From CBDCVA01 sp965222935 [NCBI: Candidatus Latescibacterota bacterium] (GTDB lineage Bacteria > Latescibacterota > CBDCVA01), in assembly GCA_965222935.1 (NCBI GenBank), contig CBDCVA010000002.1:1240001-1304000 (forward strand): a stretch of 64,000 nt of DNA. The letters run 5' to 3'. Below the pieces are notes generated by a model. That model was not told the origin of the DNA. It did no database searches and saw nothing but the letters and a program-made list of their open reading frames with translations. Every line of letters starts with the position of its first letter. The first letter of the stretch is position 1. Positions 39,859 to 49,437 of the stretch are shown piece by piece. A program made the translations under genes and the position numbers.

Positions 39859-41529
39859 TCAAACGTCGCGCCCCTCGTCGAGCAGCCTTTCGAGGTGCGC
39901 GCAGACCTCGTCGGTGAGGACGCCCGGCAAGGCGCTCAGATCGGAGACCTGAACGATGTCCAGGAAGGCGGCCAGCGCGTCGCTCCCATTGCGACGAAGG
40001 ACCTCTCGGACCGCGTGATGGCTGAGTCGCCGAAGCTGATCCGTCAGCCCGGCGTCGATTGCATCCAGACATGCTTCCACGGCCTTGCGAGGCGCTCCAT
40101 CAGCGAAGGTAAGGCCGCACGCGGGACATGGGATGACAGCCTGGACAGCGTCGAACGGCTGGGTGCAGGGCGCGACCGAGGTCCGGAGCGTATCGAATTC
40201 AGGGAGGGTCTCCTCAGTCACGGCGGGCCCCAGAGCGCTCGTCGTGTTGAGCTTGCGCAGCGCTTCAGCCCGCTCGGCAGCACTGGTTAGAGTTGCGTGA
40301 AGCTGGGCCATCTCGGCCGTCACGGTCCCGTGGTGCGCGGCGTATCGGTCGGTCAGCGTCCGCTCGAAGGCTTCGCAATCGGCCAACAGCGCGGCGGAGG
40401 GGCTGAGCGAGGCCAATAGACTCGGCACGGTAAAGCGACTGCGGAGCGTCACCGCGCTCAGGGCAAGGGGATCGTCGGCAGGCAAAGCCACCTCCGTGAG
40501 GATGCGGTGGGTGCGGACCAGCGCTGGTACCCGCCCCGCAATGCGCTCGTATGAGGTCAGACGCTCGAGCGCTGTTTCCATACCCTTGGTGTCTCCGAAG
40601 AGGGTCCGTGCCGCCTCGTGGACGGCCTCATGAGGACTTTCGGCAAGTTCTAGGAGGTCGGCCAGAAGACGATCGGCTTCCGGCTGGGGGGCGGTGCTCA
40701 GGGCCAGGGCCAGCTCATCCAAGTTCTCGCGGATGGCGGACGCTTGCTCTCTAAGACGGCGTAAAGCCGATCTCAGATCCGGCGCGTCGGGGAAAGCGCG
40801 GCGGAGTGGGTCCACGAGCGTCGGGGGCGGCGCTTCGGCGCCGAGATCCCGGAAGGCCGGTTCGCCAGTACTCATGATGAGCTCTGGCGGCATTGGGAAC
40901 GGTGAAGCCACGACGAGGGCCAAGTGCAGCCTCCGCGCAAGCTCAGCCAGCGCAGCCAACTCTTGCAGATCGGCATAGGCGGGGGCTGGCGCGACGACGG
41001 TGACGGCCAGAGCGCGAAAGCCACGGCTATAGCACAGAAGGTCGTGCAGGACTTCGAGTTGACCGACTATCGTGTGCGGCGCTCGCAACTCGAGGCCCAC
41101 CTGGGATGCCCAGTCGGTCAGAGCCGAGGTGAGCGCCTCGCCGCGGCCGACCTGGATGAGCGCCTCGGGATCCGCACCTAGGGCCCGGCGAATGTGTTCC
41201 TTAGCACGTTCTTGCCAAAAGGACGGTAACTCGGCCAACCATGCTAGGGCTCTGGCGGTGGGATCGAGAGTCACCCAGTCAGCGAGGTCTTCGTCATCCA
41301 CCGCGCGCTCGACGGCTGCTGGAATGGCCTGAGCAAGCGGCTGCGCTCCAAGGTTGACGCGGACGACGAAAAGACGCGATCCCGGGAAATCCTCGGGACG
41401 CTGGATCTCATCGAAGGCGTTGGAGAAAACCTCCTCCGGAGTGGAAGCCGTGACCCAATAGGCGCCCCCATCGCCTACCACGGCGAGGGTGATGACCCGC
41501 CGAAGGCACTGCGCGATTGGCAAAGGCAT
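39859..41529 (-). CDS. Large unknown protein with C-terminal CxxC zinc-ribbon-like motif
   Basis: From ATG 41529 the protein has 556 residues; the ORF can extend to 41610. No Walker A or signal peptide. Residues 250-430 are strongly helical with Leu/Ala/Glu repeats, then RYAAHHGTVTAEMAQLHATL, LRKLNTTSALG, and a late CPACGLTFAD followed by 75 residues. The order of helical region, Cys near TSVAPC and CPxCG recalls the end of large DUF6079-type proteins of phage-defence islands; that is a memory-based impression only. Convergent with the Gfo/Idh gene by 10 bases. Confidence 0.6.
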   Translation of the reverse strand: MPLPIAQCLRRVITLAVVGDGGAYWVTASTPEEVFSNAFDEIQRPEDFPGSRLFVVRVNLGAQPLAQAIPAAVERAVDDEDLADWVTLDPTARALAWLAELPSFWQERAKEHIRRALGADPEALIQVGRGEALTSALTDWASQVGLELRAPHTIVGQLEVLHDLLCYSRGFRALAVTVVAPAPAYADLQELAALAELARRLHLALVVASPFPMPPELIMSTGEPAFRDLGAEAPPPTLVDPLRRAFPDAPDLRSALRRLREQASAIRENLDELALALSTAPQPEADRLLADLLELAESPHEAVHEAARTLFGDTKGMETALERLTSYERIAGRVPALVRTHRILTEVALPADDPLALSAVTLRSRFTVPSLLASLSPSAALLADCEAFERTLTDRYAAHHGTVTAEMAQLHATLTSAAERAEALRKLNTTSALGPAVTEETLPEFDTLRTSVAPCTQPFDAVQAVIPCPACGLTFADGAPRKAVEACLDAIDAGLTDQLRRLSHHAVREVLRRNGSDALAAFLDIVQVSDLSALPGVLTDEVCAHLERLLDEGRDV

Positions 41530-41646
41530 GGTGGAAAAATTGGATGGCCGATGGCGCGGCGTCAAGGCGGACGTAGCTTGACTCCCGAGGAAGCCGGGTG
41601 TACCGTGCAACTCGAAGTCTCGGCTAGGTCGTTCGGCAAGTTGACG

Positions 41647-43041
41647 ATGAGAAAAAAGGCCATGATGAACCGAGGAGAAAGGGCGGCGTTAACCTGGAGG
41701 CGGCGTGGGCTGATCGCGGTCGTCCTCATGGTCGCCGGTTGCGCGACAACACCGGTCGGCCGCGTAGAGCGCGCGGCGCGCTACGCCAGTAAAGGTGAGT
41801 ATGCGCGGGCCGAGCGCGAGTACCGAGCGGCGCTGATGGAGGCGCCTGGGCTGGTGCGGGCGCGCATCGGCCTCGGGACGCTATACAGAGACACGGGGTG
41901 GCCCGATAAGGCGGAGCGTGCCTTTCGCGAGGCGCTGGCACAGGCGCCCAACAACCCGGAGGCGCTGGCTGGCTTAGGTACAGTGCTGGGAATGCGCGGT
42001 GGGAGTGAGGTGGGGGTCGATCTCCTGAAGCGGGCCGTGGCTCTCAAGCCCGACTTCGCGGAGGCCTACAACAGCCTGGGGATCATCTATGAGAAGCTAG
42101 GGCGCGGCGAGGATGCACTCGCCGCCTATCTGTACGCGGTGGAACTGGCCCCGAACGAGCCGGCGACGCATCATCACCTCGGCACCTTGTATTACGCGCA
42201 GGGACGCAGCAAGGACGCCATCGCCGAGTGGCGCGAGGCGACGCGGCTCAACCCTGAGACGGAAGCCGCGTGGCGGCGTCTGGGCCAGGCCCATGCCGAT
42301 CTCGGTGAGACCGAGGCGGCCGTCGAGGCGCTGGAGCATAGCCGTAAGCTCAAGCCTGATGATCTCGAAGTCCTAGTGCAACTCGGCGAGCTCTATCGAG
42401 AGCTGGAGCGCTGGTCCGAAGGCATCGAGGCGTATGAGGCGGCACTGGGACTGGACCCTCGGATACACGAGGTCCGCAGGAACCTGGGCTACCTTTACGC
42501 ACACACCGGGCAGCTCGAAGCGGCGGTGCGTGCGTGGGAGTTAGCTTCAGTGGCCAGAGCGCAGGATGTCGGGCTGCACTACGGGCTTGCGCAGGCCTAT
42601 CATCAGCTAGGCCATTATCAACAGGCGATAGAGACGTTCCAGATCGCGATCGATCTCTATCCCCAATATGCACCGCTGTACTTCGGCATCGGGATCTCCT
42701 ACTACGAGGTGGGGCTTTGGATCGCCGCCGCGGAGGCGTATAAGGCCGTAATCAAGCTCGACCCGGACCATGCTCCCGCGGCCAATAACCTCGCCTGGCT
42801 CTATGCAGAGACGGGCCAGCGCCTCGATGAAGGCATTGAGCTCGCCGAGCAAGCCGTGGCACTCGCCCCCGAAGACCCGAGCTATCTGGACACGCTCGCG
42901 GAGCTCTATTTCAGGCGTGGGGACCTAGCCAAGGCGGTGGAGATGGAATCTCGCGCCCTCGCGCTCGACCCCGAAAACCGCGAGTACTTCGAGCAGCAAC
43001 TCACCAGGTTCCTCGAGGCTCTGCCCAAGACGGCCCCATAG
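41647..43041 (+). CDS. TPR-repeat lipoprotein
   Basis: The 464-residue protein has a lipobox (LMVAGC) at about residues 27-32 and then at least ten TPR units spanning the rest (for example PDFAEAYNSLGIIYEKLGRG and APAANNLAWLYAETGQ). Start is uncertain: ATG 41647, 41662 and 41665 all precede the lipobox; AAAAAAGG favours the latter two. It would sit at the inner face of the outer membrane or outer face of the inner membrane as a protein-interaction scaffold, as PilW/NlpI-type lipoproteins do. A link to the pilus genes is only a guess. Confidence 0.85.
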   Translation: MRKKAMMNRGERAALTWRRRGLIAVVLMVAGCATTPVGRVERAARYASKGEYARAEREYRAALMEAPGLVRARIGLGTLYRDTGWPDKAERAFREALAQAPNNPEALAGLGTVLGMRGGSEVGVDLLKRAVALKPDFAEAYNSLGIIYEKLGRGEDALAAYLYAVELAPNEPATHHHLGTLYYAQGRSKDAIAEWREATRLNPETEAAWRRLGQAHADLGETEAAVEALEHSRKLKPDDLEVLVQLGELYRELERWSEGIEAYEAALGLDPRIHEVRRNLGYLYAHTGQLEAAVRAWELASVARAQDVGLHYGLAQAYHQLGHYQQAIETFQIAIDLYPQYAPLYFGIGISYYEVGLWIAAAEAYKAVIKLDPDHAPAANNLAWLYAETGQRLDEGIELAEQAVALAPEDPSYLDTLAELYFRRGDLAKAVEMESRALALDPENREYFEQQLTRFLEALPKTAP

Positions 43042-43105
43042 TTCACAGACGGAACGACATCGTTCAGAAGGCTCACAAAGGTCCCAGACGCCGGACCCGA
43101 GCGTG

Positions 43106-44032
43106 TTAGCCCGAGCCCTTGCCATCTAGCAAGCTCCGCAGGTAGGCGTCCACATCGTCTCCGCCTCTGAAGGGCTTGCGGATGACATCCAAAAAGCGCA
43201 CGGGCGGCACCGTGGCGAGGACCCGGAGCATCTTGACTATGCCCAGGGCGTAGGGTACCTGCTCGTCGATGTCCATGGCCGCGAAGCGTCGAACCATCTC
43301 TTGAGAACGGAGGTTGCGGTCGACCACGTCGCGGACTTCGGGTGAGAACGCGAAGGGCAGGATGATGCCGTCGAATGCGAGGTGCTCACCGGTCACTTTG
43401 TTATAGATGAGAACCTCCTCGATGAGGTTTTTGGCGACCAGGTGCTCGAACTCGGGCCTGCCGGTGCGTTGGCCTGCCTTCATCAAGAGCTCATAGCTGA
43501 TGGTGCAGGCGATGCCCTCCTGGGCCTGCCTGCCGTTGGCTACACCGCCGGTGAGCCTATCGACGATGTAATGGACGTTTTCGTGGAAGAGGGCATTGGC
43601 GTACTGAGCCAAACGACCGTCGGTATGGCTGCCGGAGAAAGGAAAGGCCAGGCCGTCGTTGAGGTCGTAAGGCTGGTCGGCGAGACCGCGACGGGCGTCG
43701 TCCAGGGCGATGGTAATGCCGTGGCGGCCGTGGTAACGCGAGGTGTGGCCGATGTTGAGCCGTCTCACCGAGGGAGGGCGGAGGCGCCGGAGAGCGCGGC
43801 GATCGCGTCTTCGGGCCTTGGTGATAAGGTGGTCGCGCACGGTCTCGAAGGCATGGGTGATGTCCTGATCGACGGAGCGCTCCAGCGAGCGCAAGTCAAG
43901 ACCCGCTCGGGTAAACGAGGACAGCGGCTGCACGAAGGGGCCCTCACCGAGCCGCGACCAGCCGATCTTGAGCGCGAGCGGCACCAACAGCGACAGTGCC
44001 GCCAGGAACCAACGCCGATGCGTGGCGTTCAC
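43106..44032 (-). CDS. Membrane-anchored HExxH metallopeptidase-like protein
   Basis: GTG 44032 overlaps the stop of the upstream reading frame (GTGA); a longer ORF to 44116 overlaps that gene and has no ribosome site. After the start comes one membrane segment (WFLAALSLLVPLALKIGW). ANALFHENVHYIVDRLTGG carries HExxH, with further acidic residues in GRQAQEG that could give the third ligand, so a zincin fold is likely. The rest (308 residues total) is unrecognised. Its coupling to a transpeptidase remnant suggests a periplasmic role. Confidence 0.65.
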   Translation of the reverse strand: MNATHRRWFLAALSLLVPLALKIGWSRLGEGPFVQPLSSFTRAGLDLRSLERSVDQDITHAFETVRDHLITKARRRDRRALRRLRPPSVRRLNIGHTSRYHGRHGITIALDDARRGLADQPYDLNDGLAFPFSGSHTDGRLAQYANALFHENVHYIVDRLTGGVANGRQAQEGIACTISYELLMKAGQRTGRPEFEHLVAKNLIEEVLIYNKVTGEHLAFDGIILPFAFSPEVRDVVDRNLRSQEMVRRFAAMDIDEQVPYALGIVKMLRVLATVPPVRFLDVIRKPFRGGDDVDAYLRSLLDGKGSG

Positions 44033-44448
44033 GGGATCGCTAGGGATCGATCGTGACCGCCAGCCCACCCAGTCGGTGTCGAAGCCGGCGGCGTCAGGCC
44101 CTGGGCGCAGGCGCACATGATGAGGTCGTACTCCCCTCGGTTGACGAGCCCATCTCGCAGTCCACTCAGGGCGTCCACCTCCGTCGGATAGTTCACCTGA
44201 AAGGCGCGGTAGAATGTGCTGGGATCGACGCGACGGCAGACCACAAATCGGCCCTCGGGTGTCCGGCCATCTCCCTGGTGTAACCTTCGCAACTCACCAA
44301 ACAGGCAACCCAAGAACAAAATAGTACCCGCGGCCCGGTTCGCAACACGGACATCGGGAGGGGGGTCCGCAGGAGCCTTATGGCGGGCACCAGGGTGAGG
44401 GAACCTCTTCTGATACACGACGCACGCAGCCTCCTGGTACATAGTCAC
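44029..44448 (-). pseudogene. Eroded L,D-transpeptidase (YkuD) domain
   Basis: The 139-codon frame contains QGDGRTPEGRFVVCRR, then FQVNYPTEVDALSGLRDGL, which match the first half of the YkuD fold. The catalytic second half (HG...S/T.GC) is absent: after PTGWAGGHDRSLAIP the frame stops. The region before GDGRTPEG is about 15 residues too short. GTG 44448 or ATG 44442 could start it, and AGGAGG lies inside. It may still be translated, because the next gene's start overlaps its stop. Confidence 0.6.
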
Positions 44449-44475
44449 GCCGAGCCGGACACACGGCAGAAAAAG

Positions 44476-44504
44476 TTGACAGCGTAGGCCCTCAACCTGA
44501 TAGT
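44476..44504 (+). promoter_or_regulatory. Promoter of the mrp gene
   Basis: TTGACA (44476-44481) is followed after 17 bases by GATAGT (44499-44504), about 73 bases before the mrp start. Confidence 0.6.
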
Positions 44505-44577
44505 GTTCTCAGTTCTCAAAGCCCCAGATCGGGGATTGTCAAGACATTTTGACCTCTCTTTTTAGGAGATGATCAGC

Positions 44578-45663
44578 ATGGCCGAGTCCGTAACCGAACA
44601 AGATATCCTGCGTGCTCTGACCACGGTTCAGGACCCCGAACTCCATCGCGACGTGGTCTCCGCCGGCATGATCAAGGACCTCAAGGTCCATGGCAGCCAG
44701 GTATCGTTCACCCTGGAGCTGACTTCGCCCGCCTGCCCCATGCGCGAAGAGATGGAGCGGACGACCCGGGAGGCCGTCATCAAGGTGCCAGGCGTGACCA
44801 AACTGGACCTCAACCTCACCGCCCGTGTCCCGGAGGGTCGCAGTAACGGAGATAAGCAGGGCATCCCTGGGGTGAAGCACGCGGTAGTGATCTCGAGCGG
44901 TAAGGGCGGTGTGGGCAAGACGACCGTCAGCGTGAACCTGGCCGTGGCGCTGGCGCAGACGGGAGCGAAAGTGGGGCTTCTGGACTGCGACATCTACGGA
45001 CCGAACGTACCCATCATGGTGGGGATGGGGAAGGGTCCTGCCGCACCCATGCAGAAGCTGGAGACCATTGAACGCTACGGCGTCAAGGTGATGTCCATCG
45101 GGTTTCTCACCGACCCCGACCAGCCCATCATCTGGCGCGGTCCGATGCTGCACGGTGTCATCCAACAGTTCCTCAAAGACGTGAATTGGGGCGAGTTGGA
45201 CTACCTGGTGATCGACATGCCGCCGGGGACGGGCGACGCACAGTTGACGATCACGCAACTGCTATCCCTTTCAGGCGGGATCATCGTCATCACGCCGCAG
45301 CCCGTGGCGCTCGGGGACGCGGTCAAGGGCGCCAACATGTTCGTGAAGATGGACGTTCCGCTATTGGGTATCATCGAGAACATGTCGTACTTCCTGTGCC
45401 CGCATTGCGACGGGCGGACGGAGGTCTTCGGTCACGGTGGAGCCAGGGAGATGTGCGAGAAGCGCGGCTGGAACTTCCTGGGCGAGGTGCCGCTGGTGCC
45501 TGAGGTCCGAGTGGGAGGCGACGAGGGGGTGCCGGTGGTCGTCTCGGATGCCGAGAGCGCCATCGCGGAGGTCTTCCGCGATCTGGCCAAGCGCATTGCG
45601 GGGCGCATCTCGGTGGAGGCGCTCACCGGTGCGGCGGCCGAGCCGCTCATCGAGATTCGTTGA
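44578..45663 (+). CDS. mrp: Mrp/NBP35-family Fe-S cluster carrier ATPase with N-terminal DUF59
   Basis: ATG 44578 lies 9 bases after AGGAG (ATG 44569 touches it). Residues 1-80 are an MIP18/DUF59 domain (TVQDPELHRDVVSAGMIK, TSPACPMRE). Residues 100-350 are the deviant P-loop ATPase with SSGKGGVGKTTVSVNLA, DCDIYGPN, IDMPPGTGDAQ and the CPHC pair that binds the bridging cluster at the dimer interface. The protein loads or transfers Fe-S clusters to apoproteins. Confidence 0.93.
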   Translation: MAESVTEQDILRALTTVQDPELHRDVVSAGMIKDLKVHGSQVSFTLELTSPACPMREEMERTTREAVIKVPGVTKLDLNLTARVPEGRSNGDKQGIPGVKHAVVISSGKGGVGKTTVSVNLAVALAQTGAKVGLLDCDIYGPNVPIMVGMGKGPAAPMQKLETIERYGVKVMSIGFLTDPDQPIIWRGPMLHGVIQQFLKDVNWGELDYLVIDMPPGTGDAQLTITQLLSLSGGIIVITPQPVALGDAVKGANMFVKMDVPLLGIIENMSYFLCPHCDGRTEVFGHGGAREMCEKRGWNFLGEVPLVPEVRVGGDEGVPVVVSDAESAIAEVFRDLAKRIAGRISVEALTGAAAEPLIEIR

Positions 45664-45897
45664 TAGGGTCCGAGCGCCGGTCGGTCACACCTCATCCCTA
45701 AGTCGCGCGTGTTGGAGGGCTCTTTTTCGGTCATCATAAGCCAAATACATGGCTTGTGATTCAATGTGTCAACCTATCAGGGGTACCATCCAAGAGTACC
45801 CTCCTTCCACGGTCTTAGGATGACAACTCGGCCATAGAGAAAGAGAGCACAACTTCGACCGCTGCGCCCGCTTTCGGTGTTGTTGCCGCGCCCTCAG

Positions 45898-47307
45898 CTA
45901 GTGGAAGATCACCATCTTCAGTTCCGTCATCTCCTCGACGGCGTACTTGGGGCCTTCCTTCCCCATCCCGCTCTCTTTGAGGCCGCCGTAGGGCATCAAA
46001 TCGGCGCGCCACTGGGGTCCCCAGTTCACCATGAGGTTGCCCGAATGGACCTTGCGGACGAACTTCATGGCCCAGTTGATGTTCTCGGTGAATAGCGCCG
46101 CGCTCAGCCCATAGTTCGTATCGTTGGCCATCGCGATGGCCTCGTCAATCGAGTCGAACCGGGTGAGGGCAACCGCAGGCCCAAATAACTCGTCGCAGGA
46201 GATGCGCATCTTCGGGTCCACATCGGCGACGACCGTGGGCGCATGCATCGTGCCCACCCGGTCACCACCGGTCACCAGGCGAGCACCGGACTCGACGGCA
46301 TCCTCGACCCACTGACTCACGCGGACGGCATCGGGTTCACGAATCATCGGCCCCATCTTGACGGTTTCATCAAGCGGATCGCCCGTCGCCAAGGCTTCCA
46401 CTTTCGGCGTGAGAGCGTCGATGAAATCGCCATAGACCCCCCGGTTGACGAGGACGCGCTGGGCGGAGATACAGACCTGCCCGGCATTGGTAAACCCGGT
46501 CACCGCCGTGGCTGCGGCCACCTTTTCCAAGTCGGCATCAGGCATGACAATCAGGGGGGAGTTGGAGCCGAGCTCCATGGTCACCTTTTTCAATCCGGCG
46601 ACGCGGCAGATATGCTCGCCCACGTCTCGGCTGCCGGTGAAGCTGATCTTTCTCACGCGGCGGTCACTGGAGATCAGATCCCCGATGACGCCTCCCGAGC
46701 CGGTGATGCACTGGAGAGCCTCGGGAGGTGTACCCGCCTCCAGCAGCACCTCGGTCAGCTTGAGGGCCGATAGGGGGGTATCCGTCGCCGGCTTCATGAT
46801 GACCGAATTCCCCGCTGCCAGGGCTGGTCCCACCTTGTGGCAGACGAGATTGAGCGGGAAGTTGAATGGCGTGATCGCGGCGACAACGCCGCAGGGGACC
46901 CGCAAGGTGAAGCCGAACCTATCGCCAGCTCCCGGCGCACCGTCGAGGGGAATGGTCTCGCCGGAGAGCCGCTTGGCCTCTTCGGCCGATCCTGTGATCG
47001 TCTCCACCGCTCGGGACGCCTCGAACCGCGCCTCAGGGATGATCTTCCCCTCTTCGAGCGCAAGCGTCCGGGCGAAGTCCTCCTGCCGCTCCTCCAACAG
47101 CTCGGCGGCCTTGTGGAGGATCTTGTAGCGTTCGTACCCCGGTAGCTGGGCCATCGCATCCGACCCGCGTACCGCCGAGGCCAATGCTTGCTCAACGTCG
47201 TCTGCATCCGCCCTCGGCACCGTGTCGACGACCGACCCATCGTAAGGGTTGGTGACCTCTATCTTGTCCTCTTTGTCCAACCACCGACCGCTCATGTACA
47301 TCTTCAT
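45898..47307 (-). CDS. NAD(P)-dependent aldehyde dehydrogenase
   Basis: ATG 47307 follows AGGGGG (a TTG at 47316 is less likely), giving 469 residues. The catalytic Cys is about residue 279 in NAGQVCISAQR and the general base Glu about 245 in MELGSN; the cofactor loop reads FTGSRDVG. Closest in pattern to the lactaldehyde/glycolaldehyde and non-phosphorylating GAPDH groups. Lactaldehyde is a product of fucose and rhamnose breakdown, so a link to 31443-32632 is possible but unproven. Confidence 0.9.
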   Translation of the reverse strand: MKMYMSGRWLDKEDKIEVTNPYDGSVVDTVPRADADDVEQALASAVRGSDAMAQLPGYERYKILHKAAELLEERQEDFARTLALEEGKIIPEARFEASRAVETITGSAEEAKRLSGETIPLDGAPGAGDRFGFTLRVPCGVVAAITPFNFPLNLVCHKVGPALAAGNSVIMKPATDTPLSALKLTEVLLEAGTPPEALQCITGSGGVIGDLISSDRRVRKISFTGSRDVGEHICRVAGLKKVTMELGSNSPLIVMPDADLEKVAAATAVTGFTNAGQVCISAQRVLVNRGVYGDFIDALTPKVEALATGDPLDETVKMGPMIREPDAVRVSQWVEDAVESGARLVTGGDRVGTMHAPTVVADVDPKMRISCDELFGPAVALTRFDSIDEAIAMANDTNYGLSAALFTENINWAMKFVRKVHSGNLMVNWGPQWRADLMPYGGLKESGMGKEGPKYAVEEMTELKMVIFH

Positions 47308-47462
47308 GACGCTCAACCCCCTCCATGACGCTGCAGAGCTTCCTTACCTAGCGGTGTCATAGTCATTGTACCCTCACCTCGAACCGCCCGGCAAATCTTC
47401 GTGCCATCTACCGCCCAAATGCCCTTTCTGGCCGATACCAGGTCATCGAGAGTCAAGCGACG

Positions 47463-48674
47463 TCAGCCTGCGAACGCCTTCGCCGCCAGATCGGCGATAT
47501 GCCGTCCGATCGCCAGGGAGGCGGTCGCTGCGGGAGAGGGGGCATTCAGGACGTGGATCGCGCCAGGGGTCTCGACGATCCGGAAGTCGTCGACGAGGGC
47601 GCCATGACTCTCGACTGCCTGGGCGCGAACCCCCGACCCGCCCGGTGCAATATCGTCCGTGGTGACGTCCGGGACCAAGCGCTTGAGCGCCCGAACGAAG
47701 GCCGCTTTGCTGAGCGACCGGTAGAACTCGTAGATCCCCATCCGCCAGTGATGCCACGCCATACACCAGAAGCCAGGGTAGGCCAGCATCCCGGCGATCT
47801 CTCCGAGCCGGACATCGCGGTAGGCATATCCCTCCCTGGCGAAGGCGAGGACGGCGTTGGGTCCCATCTCGACCTTCCCCTGGATCGTCCGTGTGAAGTG
47901 GACCCCGAGGAAGGGGAAGGCCGGATCGGGGACGGGATAGATGAGTCCGCGAACCAGATACTGCCGCTCGGGAGTCAGGTGATAGTACTCCCCCCGGAAG
48001 GGGATGATGCGGACCCGCGTCCTCGCGCCCAGCAGCTCGGCGACGCGGTCGGCATAAAGCCCGGCGCAGTTGATCAGGGTGCGGGTCCGGATAAGTCCGC
48101 GGATCGTCTCGAGAACGAGACCTCCGTCCACCCGGACGATCCCCTCGACGCGCGCCTCGGTGAGGATCTCGCCCCCCCGCTGCCGCAGGAGCTCCGCCAT
48201 CGCCATCGCCACGGTGTTGAAATCAACGATGGCGGTGGATGGCGAGTGGATCGCCGCGAGCCCACTGGCGTGGGGCTCGATCTCCCGCAAGGGTTCGGGT
48301 CCGATCCGCTCCAGACCCGGCACACCGTTGGCCATCCCGCGTTCGTAAAGCCGCTCCAAGCGAGGCAGCTCCTCGGGGGAAATCGCAACAATCGTCTTGC
48401 CGCAGCGCTCGTACGGGACCCCGTGTTCGTCGCAGAAAGCCGTCAAGAGCTTCGCTCCCTCGACGCATAGACGTGCCTTGTACGAACCTGGCTTGTAGTA
48501 GATACCGCTGTGGATCACGCCGCTGTTATGGCTACTCTGATGGGCAGCCAGCCGCGCTTCCTTCTCCAGGACCACGAGCCGGAGCCTGGAATCACTCTCG
48601 GACAGCGATAGGGCAGTGGCAAGCCCAACGATCCCGCCGCCGATGATCGCGATGTCATATGGCCTATCGGTCAT
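47463..48674 (-). CDS. lhgO: L-2-hydroxyglutarate oxidase LhgO
   Basis: ATG 48674 gives 403 residues; the ORF extends to 48746 without a start signal. FAD-binding IIGGGIVGLATALSL, the HNSGVIHSGIYYKPGSYKA block and the late GSGVRAQAV are the hallmarks of LhgO/L2HGDH proteins. The enzyme oxidises L-2-hydroxyglutarate to 2-oxoglutarate at the membrane, feeding electrons to quinone in E. coli. Here it is alone, followed after 155 bp by the aldehyde dehydrogenase gene on the same strand. Confidence 0.9.
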   Translation of the reverse strand: MTDRPYDIAIIGGGIVGLATALSLSESDSRLRLVVLEKEARLAAHQSSHNSGVIHSGIYYKPGSYKARLCVEGAKLLTAFCDEHGVPYERCGKTIVAISPEELPRLERLYERGMANGVPGLERIGPEPLREIEPHASGLAAIHSPSTAIVDFNTVAMAMAELLRQRGGEILTEARVEGIVRVDGGLVLETIRGLIRTRTLINCAGLYADRVAELLGARTRVRIIPFRGEYYHLTPERQYLVRGLIYPVPDPAFPFLGVHFTRTIQGKVEMGPNAVLAFAREGYAYRDVRLGEIAGMLAYPGFWCMAWHHWRMGIYEFYRSLSKAAFVRALKRLVPDVTTDDIAPGGSGVRAQAVESHGALVDDFRIVETPGAIHVLNAPSPAATASLAIGRHIADLAAKAFAG

Positions 48675-49437
48675 GCGACCTACCCCCCGCACCACGCCCA
48701 AGATGCGCCCCACTATGTGCACCGTCAATGTCTCAACTAGCCGCAATGGGAGTGGGGAACGCCTGCCCAGTATCCCTTGGCCAGTTCAGGTTCGCGACGC
48801 CATCCCAGCGCGGCTGAGGAGCGTTCGAGCAGAGCGCCGACGAAAATCTCCTTGCTTATCGGCTGCAATCGACGTTTCTTTGGAATCGAGTTTAGCATGA
48901 TCGTGAGTTTTCAGCGGGTGATGCCCGCAGCACAAGGCCGAGCTCTTCTGTCAGAGCTTGGGACCTTGATGTTTATCATCGCGTCGTGTAGGGTCTTGCG
49001 GCGTGCACGCCCGGTCTGCCCGCTGCCCGCGGGTTGGGATGTGCCGTATCGCGGACCCGGCATGCGCAGAGAGTTTCCCTTCGATCGTGGTGGGCCAGGC
49101 CAGGACGCTCCACCGGAAATAAGTCCCACCACAGGCGCGCCGAGGCGCGAAACATGTGAGAAACGCGAAGCAAACGCGAGACTTTCACGACGTTCGCGCC
49201 AGCAGTCCGGTACGGCCCTTCGGCAAGCTCCGGGCTCACGACGAATCGGAATCACCCGGTTGAACGGGGTCGAAGCGTCCGTGCGCACACGAGGAAACCC
49301 GTCTACAGCGGGTAGTGCGTAGCATCACAGCAGCGCCAGCCGGCGCTGTATGGCACGATTTCATCGCAGGGGCAGCGTGGGGCCGCATTATGCGGTTAGC
49401 TGCTCCTGTTCGCTTGAGGGGGTAGCCGAGGACCGAT
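48675..49437. other. Long intergenic region (763 bp), mostly empty
   Basis: No ORF here has a ribosome site and coding look. It holds the dispersed repeat at 49217-49234 and CAGCGCC/GGCGCTG (49331-49348), a perfect 7-bp hairpin. It should carry the promoters of lhgO and of the 49438 gene. Confidence 0.45.
49217..49234. repeat. Dispersed intergenic repeat, copy 4
   Basis: CCTTCGGCAAGCTCCGGG, differing from the consensus at one base. It is in the middle of the 763-bp gap. Confidence 0.5.

Noticed and set aside
48777-49322. A 181-codon plus-strand ORF in the 763-bp gap
   Set aside because: Arg/Ser/Pro-rich random-looking sequence, no ribosome site, crosses the dispersed repeat.
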